Part shown: piece by piece, positions 16,306 through 22,976 of the stretch
Layout of the letters: each line of letters begins with the position of its first letter
How positions within the stretch are numbered: position 1 is the stretch's first letter
NCBI GenBank assembly: GCA_021845805.1
Contig: JAJZVD010000030.1
Coordinates: forward strand, 1-40,412
Reading direction: 5' to 3'
Source of the DNA: Pseudomonadota bacterium
GTDB taxonomy: Bacteria; Pseudomonadota; Alphaproteobacteria; Rhodobacterales; Rhodobacteraceae
Length of the DNA: 40,412 nt
Translations under genes and position numbers: made by a program
Notes under the pieces: generated by a model
Told to the model about the DNA's origin: nothing
What the model saw: the letters and a program-made list of their open reading frames with translations, nothing else
The model's database searches: none

Positions 16306-16319
16306 CTGATCCGTATCAG
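16306..16319. promoter_or_regulatory. Perfect CTGAT-N4-ATCAG palindrome (site H)
   Basis: CTGATCCGTATCAG, a perfect 5-4-5 inverted repeat 76 nt upstream of the secreted-protein start at 16396. It differs from the FNR consensus only in the outermost base pair. Confidence 0.5.
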
Positions 16320-16395
16320 TCGGGGGCCCCGTGTCACCTGTCAGGATGCGATGTGGCCAATTCCGGCCATCTCATTCCAGAATCGAGACTTCGAG

Positions 16396-16917
16396 ATGTT
16401 CCGAAGCGTCTTTGCATCCGCGCTTGCCGCGGTCCTGATCGCGCCGACCATGCCGGCCTACGCCGCACAGCTCATGGTCAAGGATATCGCGGTCACCGTC
16501 GATCCCGGGGCCGTCGCAAATACCGACGCGGCGAAATACTGGGCCAACCTGGGCGACGAGCTGAATGCCGCCATCGCGGCGCGCGTCGCCGACCGGATTG
16601 CCGCGGACGGCGTGCACATCCTGGTCAAGATCTCGTCCGCCGCGCTGGCGACCCGCTTCATGGGCGCCAACGGCAAGCCCGAACCGCATCTGATCGGCGT
16701 GGTGAACATCGTCGGAAGCCCGAGCGCCTCGGGCGAGGGCAGCACCCAGCAGGGCACCGCGGGCAAGAAATCCAACTACGAACTGACGATCTCGTTCAAG
16801 GACGCCGTGTCCTTCGTGCCGGCCGGGGTCGACGTGATGACGATCACGCCAGACCGCAAGGAATACCACGACGCGATGATCGCAGCCTTCGCCGACTATG
16901 TGGCAAAGAACCTGTGA
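16396..16917 (+). CDS. Secreted hypothetical protein
   Basis: 173 residues. A signal peptide with hydrophobic core ASALAAVLIAP ends near residue 23 (PAYA-A), so the protein is exported to the periplasm. The mature part has alternating strand and helix (LMVKDIAVTVDPG, YWANLGDELNAAIAARVADR, HILVKISSAAL) and a Gly/Ser-rich loop (GSPSASGEGSTQQG). No known domain recognised and no cysteines. The ATG at 16396 is chosen because it starts the signal peptide; the longer frame from 16351 would bury it. Two palindromes (D and H) lie upstream. Confidence 0.7.
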   Translation: MFRSVFASALAAVLIAPTMPAYAAQLMVKDIAVTVDPGAVANTDAAKYWANLGDELNAAIAARVADRIAADGVHILVKISSAALATRFMGANGKPEPHLIGVVNIVGSPSASGEGSTQQGTAGKKSNYELTISFKDAVSFVPAGVDVMTITPDRKEYHDAMIAAFADYVAKNL

Positions 16918-17083
16918 GCCACCTCCCGGCTCTGACGGGGCGGCGAACCATCGCCCGCCCCGCCCCACGCGCATCCCCGCCCGGCCAACCGGCACGGGCG
17001 CGGACGGCCGCATCCTGGCAGGAATGCGGGTCTGATCCCGGCGATGGCGCCTGCGCTGCCGGGGCGCAGGCGCGGCACGGGCG

Positions 17084-17536
17084 TCAGGACGCGAGATAGG
17101 TTCCGTTCGCCGTCCGCATCACCCGGACCCGTTCGCCGATGCGGAATTGTCCGGTTTCCTGGATCACGTCGATCCTGCCGCCGGAATCGAGCCGGACCGT
17201 CCACTGCTGCGCGAGCCGGCCCGACGACCCCTGGGCCAGCCGGCTGCCGAGCATCGCTCCGCCCACCGCCCCCGCGCCCGTCATCAGCGTATTGCCAGAG
17301 CCCTGGCCAAACTGGTTTCCGACGACGGCGCCGGCAATGCCGCCGACCACCGCACCCGCCACCTGGTTGCCGCTGCCGTCCTGCAGGCGGACGGTGCGAA
17401 CCCCGACGACGGTTCCATATAGCGTGATCTGGTTCTGGCTGACCTGCCCGGTCTCTGCATAGCCCGACCCGATGGGTTGATCGCATCCCGCAAGGGCAAG
17501 CGCGGCGAAGCAAAGGGCGAAAGCATGGGTTTTCAT
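17084..17536 (-). CDS. Glycine-zipper outer-membrane lipoprotein (17 kDa antigen/SlyB-like)
   Basis: 150 residues. Lipoprotein signal peptide with lipobox LALAGC, Cys18. Residues about 50-100 form the glycine-zipper repeat (GAVVGGIAGAVVGNQFGQGS, then GAGAVGGAMLGSRLAQG). The C-terminal 40 residues are a small beta domain (RIDVIQETGQFRIGERVRVM). Such SlyB/PcP-like lipoproteins sit in the outer membrane and stabilise it under stress. The ATG at 17536 has AGGGAA upstream; the longer frame to 17674 lacks the signal peptide at its start. No CTAAC-type site is visible within 250 bases upstream. Confidence 0.82.
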   Translation of the reverse strand: MKTHAFALCFAALALAGCDQPIGSGYAETGQVSQNQITLYGTVVGVRTVRLQDGSGNQVAGAVVGGIAGAVVGNQFGQGSGNTLMTGAGAVGGAMLGSRLAQGSSGRLAQQWTVRLDSGGRIDVIQETGQFRIGERVRVMRTANGTYLAS

Positions 17537-17778
17537 GATGGTATTCCCTGTGTGTGATGTGCCTGAACCTAAGCCTTGCACCGCCGCGCGGGCCGATCCG
17601 CATCCGTCGGGACAGGCCGATCCCTGCCGCAGGCGCCTCTGCGGGATTGCCTCGGCAGACCCCACCGCGGACAAGACCGCTGCCCAGAGGCGGGCGGCCT
17701 TGCCTTGATGGCTGTCTTCATCCTGTCATGCCGTCCGCCCTGCCGGGGTAGGCAAGCCGAAAGCGTGGCGTCAGGCCG

Positions 17779-17943
17779 TCAGATCCGCCCCAGCAGCATC
17801 AGCACGACGACCACGATGAGGAGAACCCCGATCGCGCCGACGCCGCCATGCCCGTAGCCATAGCCGTAGCCGCCGAAACGACCGCTGAAGCCACCGAGCA
17901 GGAAGATGACAAGTATGATGAGGAGGACCGTTCCGATCGACAT
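17779..17943 (-). CDS. DUF3309 small membrane protein
   Basis: 54 residues. Two hydrophobic segments (about 4-17 TVLLIILVIFLLGG; about 36-52 GAIGVLLIVVVVLMLLG) flank a Gly/Tyr-rich loop (GRFGGYGYGYGHGG). This matches DUF3309 well, including the start MSIGT and the end LLGRI. Function unknown; members are widespread in alphaproteobacteria and often lie among stress genes. A weak CTAAC-type site lies 125 nt upstream. Confidence 0.85.
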   Translation of the reverse strand: MSIGTVLLIILVIFLLGGFSGRFGGYGYGYGHGGVGAIGVLLIVVVVLMLLGRI

Positions 17944-18068
17944 GTCTTCCGCTCCAATTGCCCGGATGGCGGGACATCCGCCAACCTGATCGTACCGCCG
18001 CGCCACCGGCGTTCGACCAGGCACCCCGGTCTGCAGGGGCATTGGATGCCGAACAGACGCCCCGGACA

Positions 18069-18082
18069 CTAATCTGGGTCAC
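18069..18082. promoter_or_regulatory. Weak CTAAC-N4-GTYAG palindrome (site E)
   Basis: CTAATCTGGGTCAC, two mismatches from the core form, 125 nt upstream of the DUF3309 start. The inner bases CTGGGTCA match site G exactly. Confidence 0.45.
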
Positions 18083-18122
18083 TGCGCCGTGCATTTTTCT
18101 GCGGCAGAGCGCGTACTTCCGC

Positions 18123-18158
18123 ACTGCGGCCCGACAGGGTACTGCGGCCCGACAGGGT
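18123..18158. repeat. Perfect 18-bp tandem duplication
   Basis: The unit ACTGCGGCCCGACAGGGT occurs at 18123-18140 and again at 18141-18158, between sites E and F in a non-coding region. Likely a recent slippage duplication. Confidence 0.8.
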
Positions 18159-18265
18159 GATGACGGCCGGGCTGGGCCCGGCCCCCCGATCGACACCACC
18201 GCCCGGCAGGACCCTCGGCCATCGTCCGCCCCCATCGCAGCCGCCGCCCGCATTCGGCATCAGGG

Positions 18266-18279
18266 CTAACCTGCGTTAG
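18266..18279. promoter_or_regulatory. Perfect CTAAC-N4-GTTAG palindrome (site F)
   Basis: CTAACCTGCGTTAG, the only site with two perfect half-sites, 162 nt upstream of the 70-aa gene. The paralogue at 3452 has its site at 161 nt. Confidence 0.65.
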
Positions 18280-18360
18280 ACCTGCCACCCGGGATGTCGG
18301 CCAATGTGATCTCATGACGACCGGGTGTCCTGTCGTCTTGCTCTGGTATCGAGTTCTGGT

Positions 18361-18406
18361 GAAACCCGTCGGCGGAAGTTGTACCTCGACGGACTCGACG
18401 GGTTTC
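18361..18406 (+). promoter_or_regulatory. Leader inverted repeat upstream of the 70-aa gene
   Basis: GAAACCCGTC (18361-18370) pairs perfectly with GACGGGTTTC (18397-18406); extending outward gives 13 of 14 pairs. The loop is 26 nt, and the repeat ends 35 nt before the ATG. The paralogue has the same geometry (27-nt loop, 34 nt) with a different sequence. Confidence 0.5.
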
Positions 18407-18441
18407 ATCAGCGTTGCATCACAGCCCGACGGAGCCTTTTC

Positions 18442-18654
18442 ATGACCCAGACATCCTCCGACATGCGGTTTTCCCCCTCGTCCGCAGCCGAAGACAAGCT
18501 GACCGCTGTGAAGGACGCATGGACCAGGGCGCCCGACGGCCCGAAGAAAGACGTGGCGCTGAAGCATTACGAGGCCGCCTGCAGGGCCAATTCCCTGAAG
18601 GATCACGCCATTTGCTATCGGGAACTCGAGGCCGCGGCCCGCGCCCTGGCGTAA
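18442..18654 (+). CDS. Small helical protein, paralogue of the 3264-3452 gene
   Basis: 70 residues, no signal peptide or membrane segment. After a polar start (MTQTSSDMRFSPSSAAEDKL) the chain aligns with the 62-residue protein at 3264-3452 over about 50 residues, sharing the AP-GPKKD-ALKHY-AA core and the ALA end. Unlike the paralogue it has two cysteines (in AACRAN and AICYREL). The ATG at 18442 follows CGGAGCC; the longer frame to 18325 would read through the leader hairpin and is unlikely. Function unknown. It converges with the Crp/Fnr gene. Confidence 0.75.
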   Translation: MTQTSSDMRFSPSSAAEDKLTAVKDAWTRAPDGPKKDVALKHYEAACRANSLKDHAICYRELEAAARALA

Positions 18655-18717
18655 GGCGGCGGCAGAGGTGCGACCCCCGCCCCCCGAACCGGCAGGCCCG
18701 GATCGCGCAGGCAACTG

Positions 18718-19454
18718 CTATTTCAGCAGAGGTCCGCTCTGATCGAGATAGCTGACATCGAACTCTGCCAGCGTCACCAGCCCGTCAAAATTGTCGAAGA
18801 TGACCCTGCCGCTTCGGAAGGTCAGCAGGCCCTCCTCGCGCAGCTGGCGCAGGACACGGTTGACATGCACCGCGCTCAGGCCAAGCGCGTCGGCCAGATG
18901 GTATTGCGACAAGGGGCAAGCATAGCCCGCGACGGTGCCAAGGCCGACCAGCTTCAGCCGTGCGCCTAGCTCCAGCAGGAAGTGCGCGGTCCGTTGCAGC
19001 GCGTCGCGCCGACCAAGGTCGATGAGATGCTCGACCCCCATCGCCTCGTCGCGCGAGGCCGCCCAGAGCACCGCCGTCGCCACCCGCGGCGACTCTCGGA
19101 ATGCGTCGATCAGGTCGCTGGCAAGAACCTCGATCGCTTCGATCGACGTCACCGGCTCGATGCTGTGATCCGCGGTCCGGAACAGGATGCTGCGCAAGCC
19201 AAGGAAATCGCCCGGAATCTGGAAATCGACGATCTGCCGCGTTCCGCGTGGCAACAGCTTGTAGGACGACACCCAGCCGCGAACGAGAATATAGGCCGAC
19301 CGCTCGACCTGACCCTGATAGACCAGATCGCTTCCCGCCGGAAAGGTCCGACGCCGCTTGTGCAACGCCGAAAGCACGGCGAGTCCTGATCGGACAGGGC
19401 GACGTAGGCGCCAAGCTTGCGCGCCAACGGGCTATCCTCGACTGACGTGCGCAC
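18718..19454 (-). CDS. Crp/Fnr-family regulator with apparent N-terminal frameshift
   Basis: The intact frame (18718-19377) encodes 219 residues: a cyclic-nucleotide-binding-type barrel (AGSDLVYQGQVERSAYILVR, IVDFQIPGDFLGL), a long dimer helix and a C-terminal winged helix (LADALGLSAVHVNRVLRQLR). No N-terminal iron-sulfur cysteines, so it is not a true FNR. That frame opens only with GTG 19377 and lacks the first helix. The missing part is in another frame: GTG 19454, with AAGGAG upstream, encodes RTSVEDSPLARKLGAYVALS and then DQD. Inserting one base near 19385-19390 (GACTCGCC to GACCTCGCC) joins them as ...SDQDLAVLSAL. This is a real mutation, a sequence error or a true short form. The recognition helix VHVNR differs from ETVSR of FNR, which would fit a CTAAC rather than TTGAT half-site. 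Site I lies 78 nt upstream. Confidence 0.75.
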
Positions 19455-19532
19455 CTCTTCTCCTTCATGCGGCGACCGGGCGACAGGCAGGGGCACCGGG
19501 AAGCAACTTTATCGCAGCCGTCGAACTATATC

Positions 19533-19546
19533 CTACTCTGGATCAG
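19533..19546. promoter_or_regulatory. FNR-like site CTACTCTGGATCAG (site I), possible autoregulation
   Basis: CTACT-N4-ATCAG between divergent genes: 78 nt from the GTG of the Crp/Fnr regulator (19454) and 94 nt from the 79-aa gene (19641). One mismatch between half-sites. It could allow the regulator to control its own gene. Confidence 0.45.
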
Positions 19547-19640
19547 TCCACCGTGGCGAAGTTCTGCGATCATGCCCGGCAAACGGATGTCAGCCCGACG
19601 GATCTCCCGTCGGGGCCAAGCCCCGGAAAGGTCGCTCGTG

Positions 19641-19880
19641 ATGCCCCCCATCGCCCCGGATGTCTCGGGAATTGCCGCACTTACAATCCTCGAGTCGCTG
19701 CTGCTCGCCCTGAACGACCGGAACGTGCTTCCGGAAAAAGAGATCGTCGGCATCCTGCGGGATGCGGCGCTTGCTCATGCGAACGTGCCCGAAACCAGGG
19801 ACGGCCCGGGGCATCATCAGGCTGTTGCCGCCTTGATCAACCGGATTCTGGACGACGGCAACTCTGTCCGCCGTCGTTGA
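19641..19880 (+). CDS. Small hypothetical helical protein
   Basis: 79 residues. It is mostly helical: ALTILESLLLALNDRNVLPE, then KEIVGILRDAALAHANV, then HHQAVAALINRIL. No signal peptide, cysteine or metal motif. The ATG at 19641 has GGAAAG ten bases upstream; a GTG immediately before it is in frame. The longer frame to 19467 is low-complexity and crosses site I, so it is rejected. Divergent from the Crp/Fnr gene. I do not recognise a family with confidence. Confidence 0.65.
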   Translation: MPPIAPDVSGIAALTILESLLLALNDRNVLPEKEIVGILRDAALAHANVPETRDGPGHHQAVAALINRILDDGNSVRRR

Positions 19881-20093
19881 CGGGGGCGCTCTGGCGCGGG
19901 GGCCGCCGTGCTGCGGCCCAGCCGCTGGATGAATCGCAGGTGCCAGACGATCAGGCCGGATGCATCGCCCCCCGGCTGCACCGATCGGCGCGGCCGCGGG
20001 GGAAGCCCGAGCGGCCCCAGCCATCCCTGCACCACCTGGCCCTGAGGATCGGGGGGGGCCCATGCCGGGCGCAACGAGGCGGCGCGCCGCGGG
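19881..20093. other. Intergenic stretch between the 79-aa gene and the LuxR gene
   Basis: About 210 bases between convergent genes. A run of eight G residues (20051-20058) is present. An open frame on the minus strand (19817-20074) runs into the antisense of the 79-aa gene and has no ribosome-binding site or recognised domain, so I see no supported gene. Confidence 0.4.
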
Positions 20094-20843
20094 TCAGCGA
20101 CGGCCCTTGGGCGCGGGGCCGCGCGTCAGAACGACCTTGCGGTCGGTCCCGATGGCGGCCCCGACCGCCATCCGCGCCAAGGCCGGCAGCGAGGTCGCCC
20201 CCGTCCGCCGCATGATCGCGGCGCGGTGGTTTTCCACGGTGCGCTGGCTGATCTTCAGATCGGCGGCGATGGTCTTGCTGGCCTCGCCGGCCAGAACCCG
20301 GTCCATGATCTGCCGCTGCCGCGGGGTCAGGCCGCCGCGGCACGATGGCTCTGTCGGGATCGTCGTCCGTTGCGCAAGCCCGCCCGCAGCCGCGACGACA
20401 ATCACCACACCGTCCGGTCGGCCATCGCGGGTCAGGACAGGCAGGACGCGACAGAGCGACACCTTGCCATCCGGGGTCCGGATCTCCCGCTCGCGCGGCC
20501 TGCCCGTGCGGCCGACCTCGGCAATCTCGGCATGCAGCGCGCCTTGGGCCAGAAACCGAGAGCCCCGGTCCGCGACCTTGCCAGGATCGGATGGCTCGAC
20601 GCCGAACATGGCCCCGGCCGCATCCGAGAGATACCGCAGTTCCATGTCCTCGGACAGATAGAGCGCGGTTCCCGCCAGGGCGGCCACGACATTCATCAGG
20701 TTGGCCGACCGCGCCCGCTGCCATAGCAGCGCTTCGGCCAGATGCCGGTTGCGGACCGCCAGATCGCAGGGGCCATGCGGGACAGGGCGGCCCCGGACCG
20801 GGTCCGCACGCGGGTTCCTCAGGTCGGACATCATCACCCCCAT
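20094..20843 (-). CDS. PAS-LuxR transcriptional regulator
   Basis: 249 residues. Residues about 50-160 form a PAS-like sensory domain (ALYLSEDMELRYLSDAAGAM, then FGVEPSD, ending VVIVVAAA). The C-terminus has a LuxR/GerE helix-turn-helix (GLTPRQRQIMDRVLAGEASK, then TIAADLKISQRTVENHRAAI). There is no receiver domain, so it senses its signal directly or through protein contact. The start is uncertain: ATG at 20843, 20834 or 20831; the last has a G-rich site five bases before it. A strong CTAAC-type site lies 62-74 nt upstream, so this regulator could be a second tier under the Crp/Fnr protein. Confidence 0.8.
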   Translation of the reverse strand: MGVMMSDLRNPRADPVRGRPVPHGPCDLAVRNRHLAEALLWQRARSANLMNVVAALAGTALYLSEDMELRYLSDAAGAMFGVEPSDPGKVADRGSRFLAQGALHAEIAEVGRTGRPREREIRTPDGKVSLCRVLPVLTRDGRPDGVVIVVAAAGGLAQRTTIPTEPSCRGGLTPRQRQIMDRVLAGEASKTIAADLKISQRTVENHRAAIMRRTGATSLPALARMAVGAAIGTDRKVVLTRGPAPKGRR

Positions 20844-20905
20844 TTGCGGCGACTCGCCACCATGACCAGCCACATCAAGAGTTATGCGACACGGCCCGGC
20901 ACACA

Positions 20906-20919
20906 CTAACCTGGGTCAG
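20906..20919. promoter_or_regulatory. CTAAC-N4-GTYAG palindrome (site G)
   Basis: CTAACCTGGGTCAG, 62 nt upstream of the PAS-LuxR start at 20843 (74 nt from the ATG at 20831). Confidence 0.6.
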
Positions 20920-21122
20920 CGGGGGGCGCGGCGACCCGCCGCAGGCTTGTCTGAGGCCATGACGGGGCGCGGCCTTTTCCGTTATGCCGCAGCACGTTCC
21001 ACGGTCATCCGGCAGGCGGGAACGACGCGGATCGGCCCCGCCCCGTTCGCGCATCGCGATCCCGTCTGCCCTTCCGCGAGGCCGCCCGCCGGCCATCCCC
21101 GGGGGGCACGGCGACTCTCAGC

Positions 21123-21140
21123 TTGAAAGGTTGCTGAAAG
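21123..21140. promoter_or_regulatory. Direct repeats TTGAAAG / CTGAAAG with 11-bp period
   Basis: Two copies of YTGAAAG at 21123-21129 and 21134-21140, one helical turn apart, 64 nt before the GTG of the transporter ATPase gene. OmpR-type response regulators bind such direct repeats; one is encoded at the other end of this locus. Assignment is inference. Confidence 0.35.
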
Positions 21141-21204
21141 ATTGACGCGCTAAGACTCCGGTGTCGGCCCGGTGGAAGGAGGCCGACAGGGGAGGATCAT
21201 ACAA

Positions 21205-22053
21205 GTGACTGCAACAGCAATGGCGGCGTCGTCGGACGCGCCGGGCGGTGTCGAATTGCGCGGCGTGACCAAGCGCTTCGTCACGCCGACGGGGGCCGCG
21301 ATGACGGCGATCCGCGACGTGACGCTTACGGTCAGGCCCGGTGAGTTCTGCGCAGTCGTCGGCCCCACGGGATGCGGCAAATCCACCACCCTGACGCTGG
21401 CTGCGGGGCTCGAGATGCCGTCTGCCGGGACGGTCAGGGTGAACGGCCAGCCGGTGAAGGGGATCACCCACGGCGCCAGCTTCGTGTTTCAGACCGATGC
21501 GCTGATGCCGTGGAAGCCGGTCATCGACAACGTGGCGCTGGGGCCGATGTTCCGCGGCATGGCCAAGGCCGAGGCGCATGCGAAAGCGCGCGACTGGCTG
21601 CGCACGGTCGGCCTTGCGGGCTTCGAGAACCATTACCCCCATCAGCTGTCCGGCGGGATGAAGAAGCGCGTGGCGCTGGCGGCCGCGCTGATCAACGAAC
21701 CCACCATGCTTCTGATGGACGAGCCCTTCTCGGCGCTGGACGTGCAGACGCGCGCGATCATGTCGAACGAGCTTCTGACCCTGTGGGAGAAGACCCGGCC
21801 TTCGGTGATCTTCGTCACCCATGACCTGGAAGAGGCCATCGGCCTTGCCGACAAGGTCGTGGTCATCACGGCCGGCCCCGGCACCGTCAAGGCCGAATTC
21901 GTGATCGACCTGCCCCGGCCCCGTGGCGCCGTGCAGGACATCCGCTTCGACCGGCGGTTCCTCGAACTTTACCAGCAGATCTGGGAGGCGCTGCGGGAAG
22001 AGGTCGACGAGGCCTACGCCCGAACCGCCCGTGCCGCAGGAGGCCGCGCATGA
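21205..22053 (+). CDS. NitT/TauT-type ABC importer, ATP-binding protein
   Basis: 282 residues. Walker A is GPTGCGKST, signature LSGGMKKRVALAAAL, Walker B MLLMDEPFSALD, H-loop VTHDLEEAIGLADKV. The pattern FQTDALMPWKPVIDNVALGP is typical of the SsuB/TauB/NrtD subfamily that energises uptake of sulfonates, nitrate-like anions or thiamine precursors. Start GTG 21205 is preferred because GGAGG lies nine bases upstream; the frame is open to 21172 and an ATG is at 21220. Its stop overlaps the permease start (ATGA). Confidence 0.88.
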   Translation: MTATAMAASSDAPGGVELRGVTKRFVTPTGAAMTAIRDVTLTVRPGEFCAVVGPTGCGKSTTLTLAAGLEMPSAGTVRVNGQPVKGITHGASFVFQTDALMPWKPVIDNVALGPMFRGMAKAEAHAKARDWLRTVGLAGFENHYPHQLSGGMKKRVALAAALINEPTMLLMDEPFSALDVQTRAIMSNELLTLWEKTRPSVIFVTHDLEEAIGLADKVVVITAGPGTVKAEFVIDLPRPRGAVQDIRFDRRFLELYQQIWEALREEVDEAYARTARAAGGRA

Positions 22054-22931
22054 CCGCCGAAGCCCTCGCATCGCTTGCCGAGACCGCCTCGGACGAGGCA
22101 AGCCTGGCCGCCGCCGCCCGCGCCCGCATCGCACGCCGCAAGGTCTGGGTGATCACAGGTCAAATGGCGATTGCCCTGGTCATCATCGGCGGCTGGCAGA
22201 TCGGCACGCTGACCGGGCTGATCGATCCGTTCTTCTTCGGCTCGCCCTGGGGCATCGTGGTGCGCCTGTGGGACTGGGCGCTGAACGGCACGGCCTATGG
22301 CTCGTTCTGGCTCCAGATCTGGGTGACGCTCAAGGAATCCATCCTGGGCTTCCTCGTCGGCGTTTCGACCGGCGTCATCTTCGGCGTCCTGCTGGGCGAG
22401 ATCCCCTATCTGGCAGAGGTGATCGGCCCCTACATCAAGATCGTCAACGCGTTGCCGCGCATCGTGCTTGGTTCGATCTTCGTGATGTGGCTGGGCCTCG
22501 GGCTGCCGTCCAAGGTGATGCTGGCCGCGGTGCTGGTGTTCTTCGTGGTCTTCTTCAACGCGTTCCAGGGCGTGCGAAGCGTGGACCGCAACCTGACCGC
22601 CAATGCCCGCATCCTGGGCGCCAGCCGCCTGCAGGTGGTGCGCCATGTCGTGATCCCCTCGGCCCTGACCTGGATCATCGCCAGCCTGCACGTCGCCCTG
22701 GGCTTCTCGATCATCGGCGCCATCGTCGGCGAATTCCTTGGCTCGCAGAAGGGGCTGGGGCTGGTGATCGCGACCGCCCAGAACACGTTCGACGCCAACG
22801 GCGTCTTCGGCGCGATGCTGGTGATCGGGCTTCTGGCGCTGTCGGCAGAATGGCTGATGGCGAAGCTCGAAAAGCGCCTGCTGGCATGGCAGCCCGCCAA
22901 CACGCGCGATGGCACCATTCAGGGGCTCTGA
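22050..22931 (+). CDS. NitT/TauT-type ABC importer, permease
   Basis: 293 residues. A 30-residue cytoplasmic tail, then a first membrane segment (about 35-55, VITGQMAIALVIIGGWQIGT) and about five more. The EAA-like loop is NARILGASRLQVVRHVVIPS near residue 190, which contacts the ATPase. Layout is that of the SsuC/TauC family (binding-protein-dependent transport inner-membrane component). Overlaps the ATPase gene by four bases. Confidence 0.88.
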   Translation: MTAEALASLAETASDEASLAAAARARIARRKVWVITGQMAIALVIIGGWQIGTLTGLIDPFFFGSPWGIVVRLWDWALNGTAYGSFWLQIWVTLKESILGFLVGVSTGVIFGVLLGEIPYLAEVIGPYIKIVNALPRIVLGSIFVMWLGLGLPSKVMLAAVLVFFVVFFNAFQGVRSVDRNLTANARILGASRLQVVRHVVIPSALTWIIASLHVALGFSIIGAIVGEFLGSQKGLGLVIATAQNTFDANGVFGAMLVIGLLALSAEWLMAKLEKRLLAWQPANTRDGTIQGL

Positions 22932-22976
22932 CCTGAACACGATACCCAAAACCGGGAAGCAACGGAGGAGATTCCC

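Larger units (their letters stand above)
20844..21204. other. Divergent intergenic region before the NitT/TauT transporter
   Basis: About 360 bases. It contains site G on the LuxR side and a pair of 11-bp-spaced direct repeats (21123-21140) on the transporter side. No credible gene. Confidence 0.45.

Noticed and set aside
19817-20074. 85-codon minus-strand frame as a small gene
   Set aside because: Overlaps the 79-aa gene antisense, has no ribosome-binding site and no recognisable domain.
21019-21047. GGAAC...CGTT as an EcfG general-stress promoter
   Set aside because: The spacing is about 20 instead of 16-17 bases, and no well-spaced EcfG promoter was found elsewhere in the intergenic regions.
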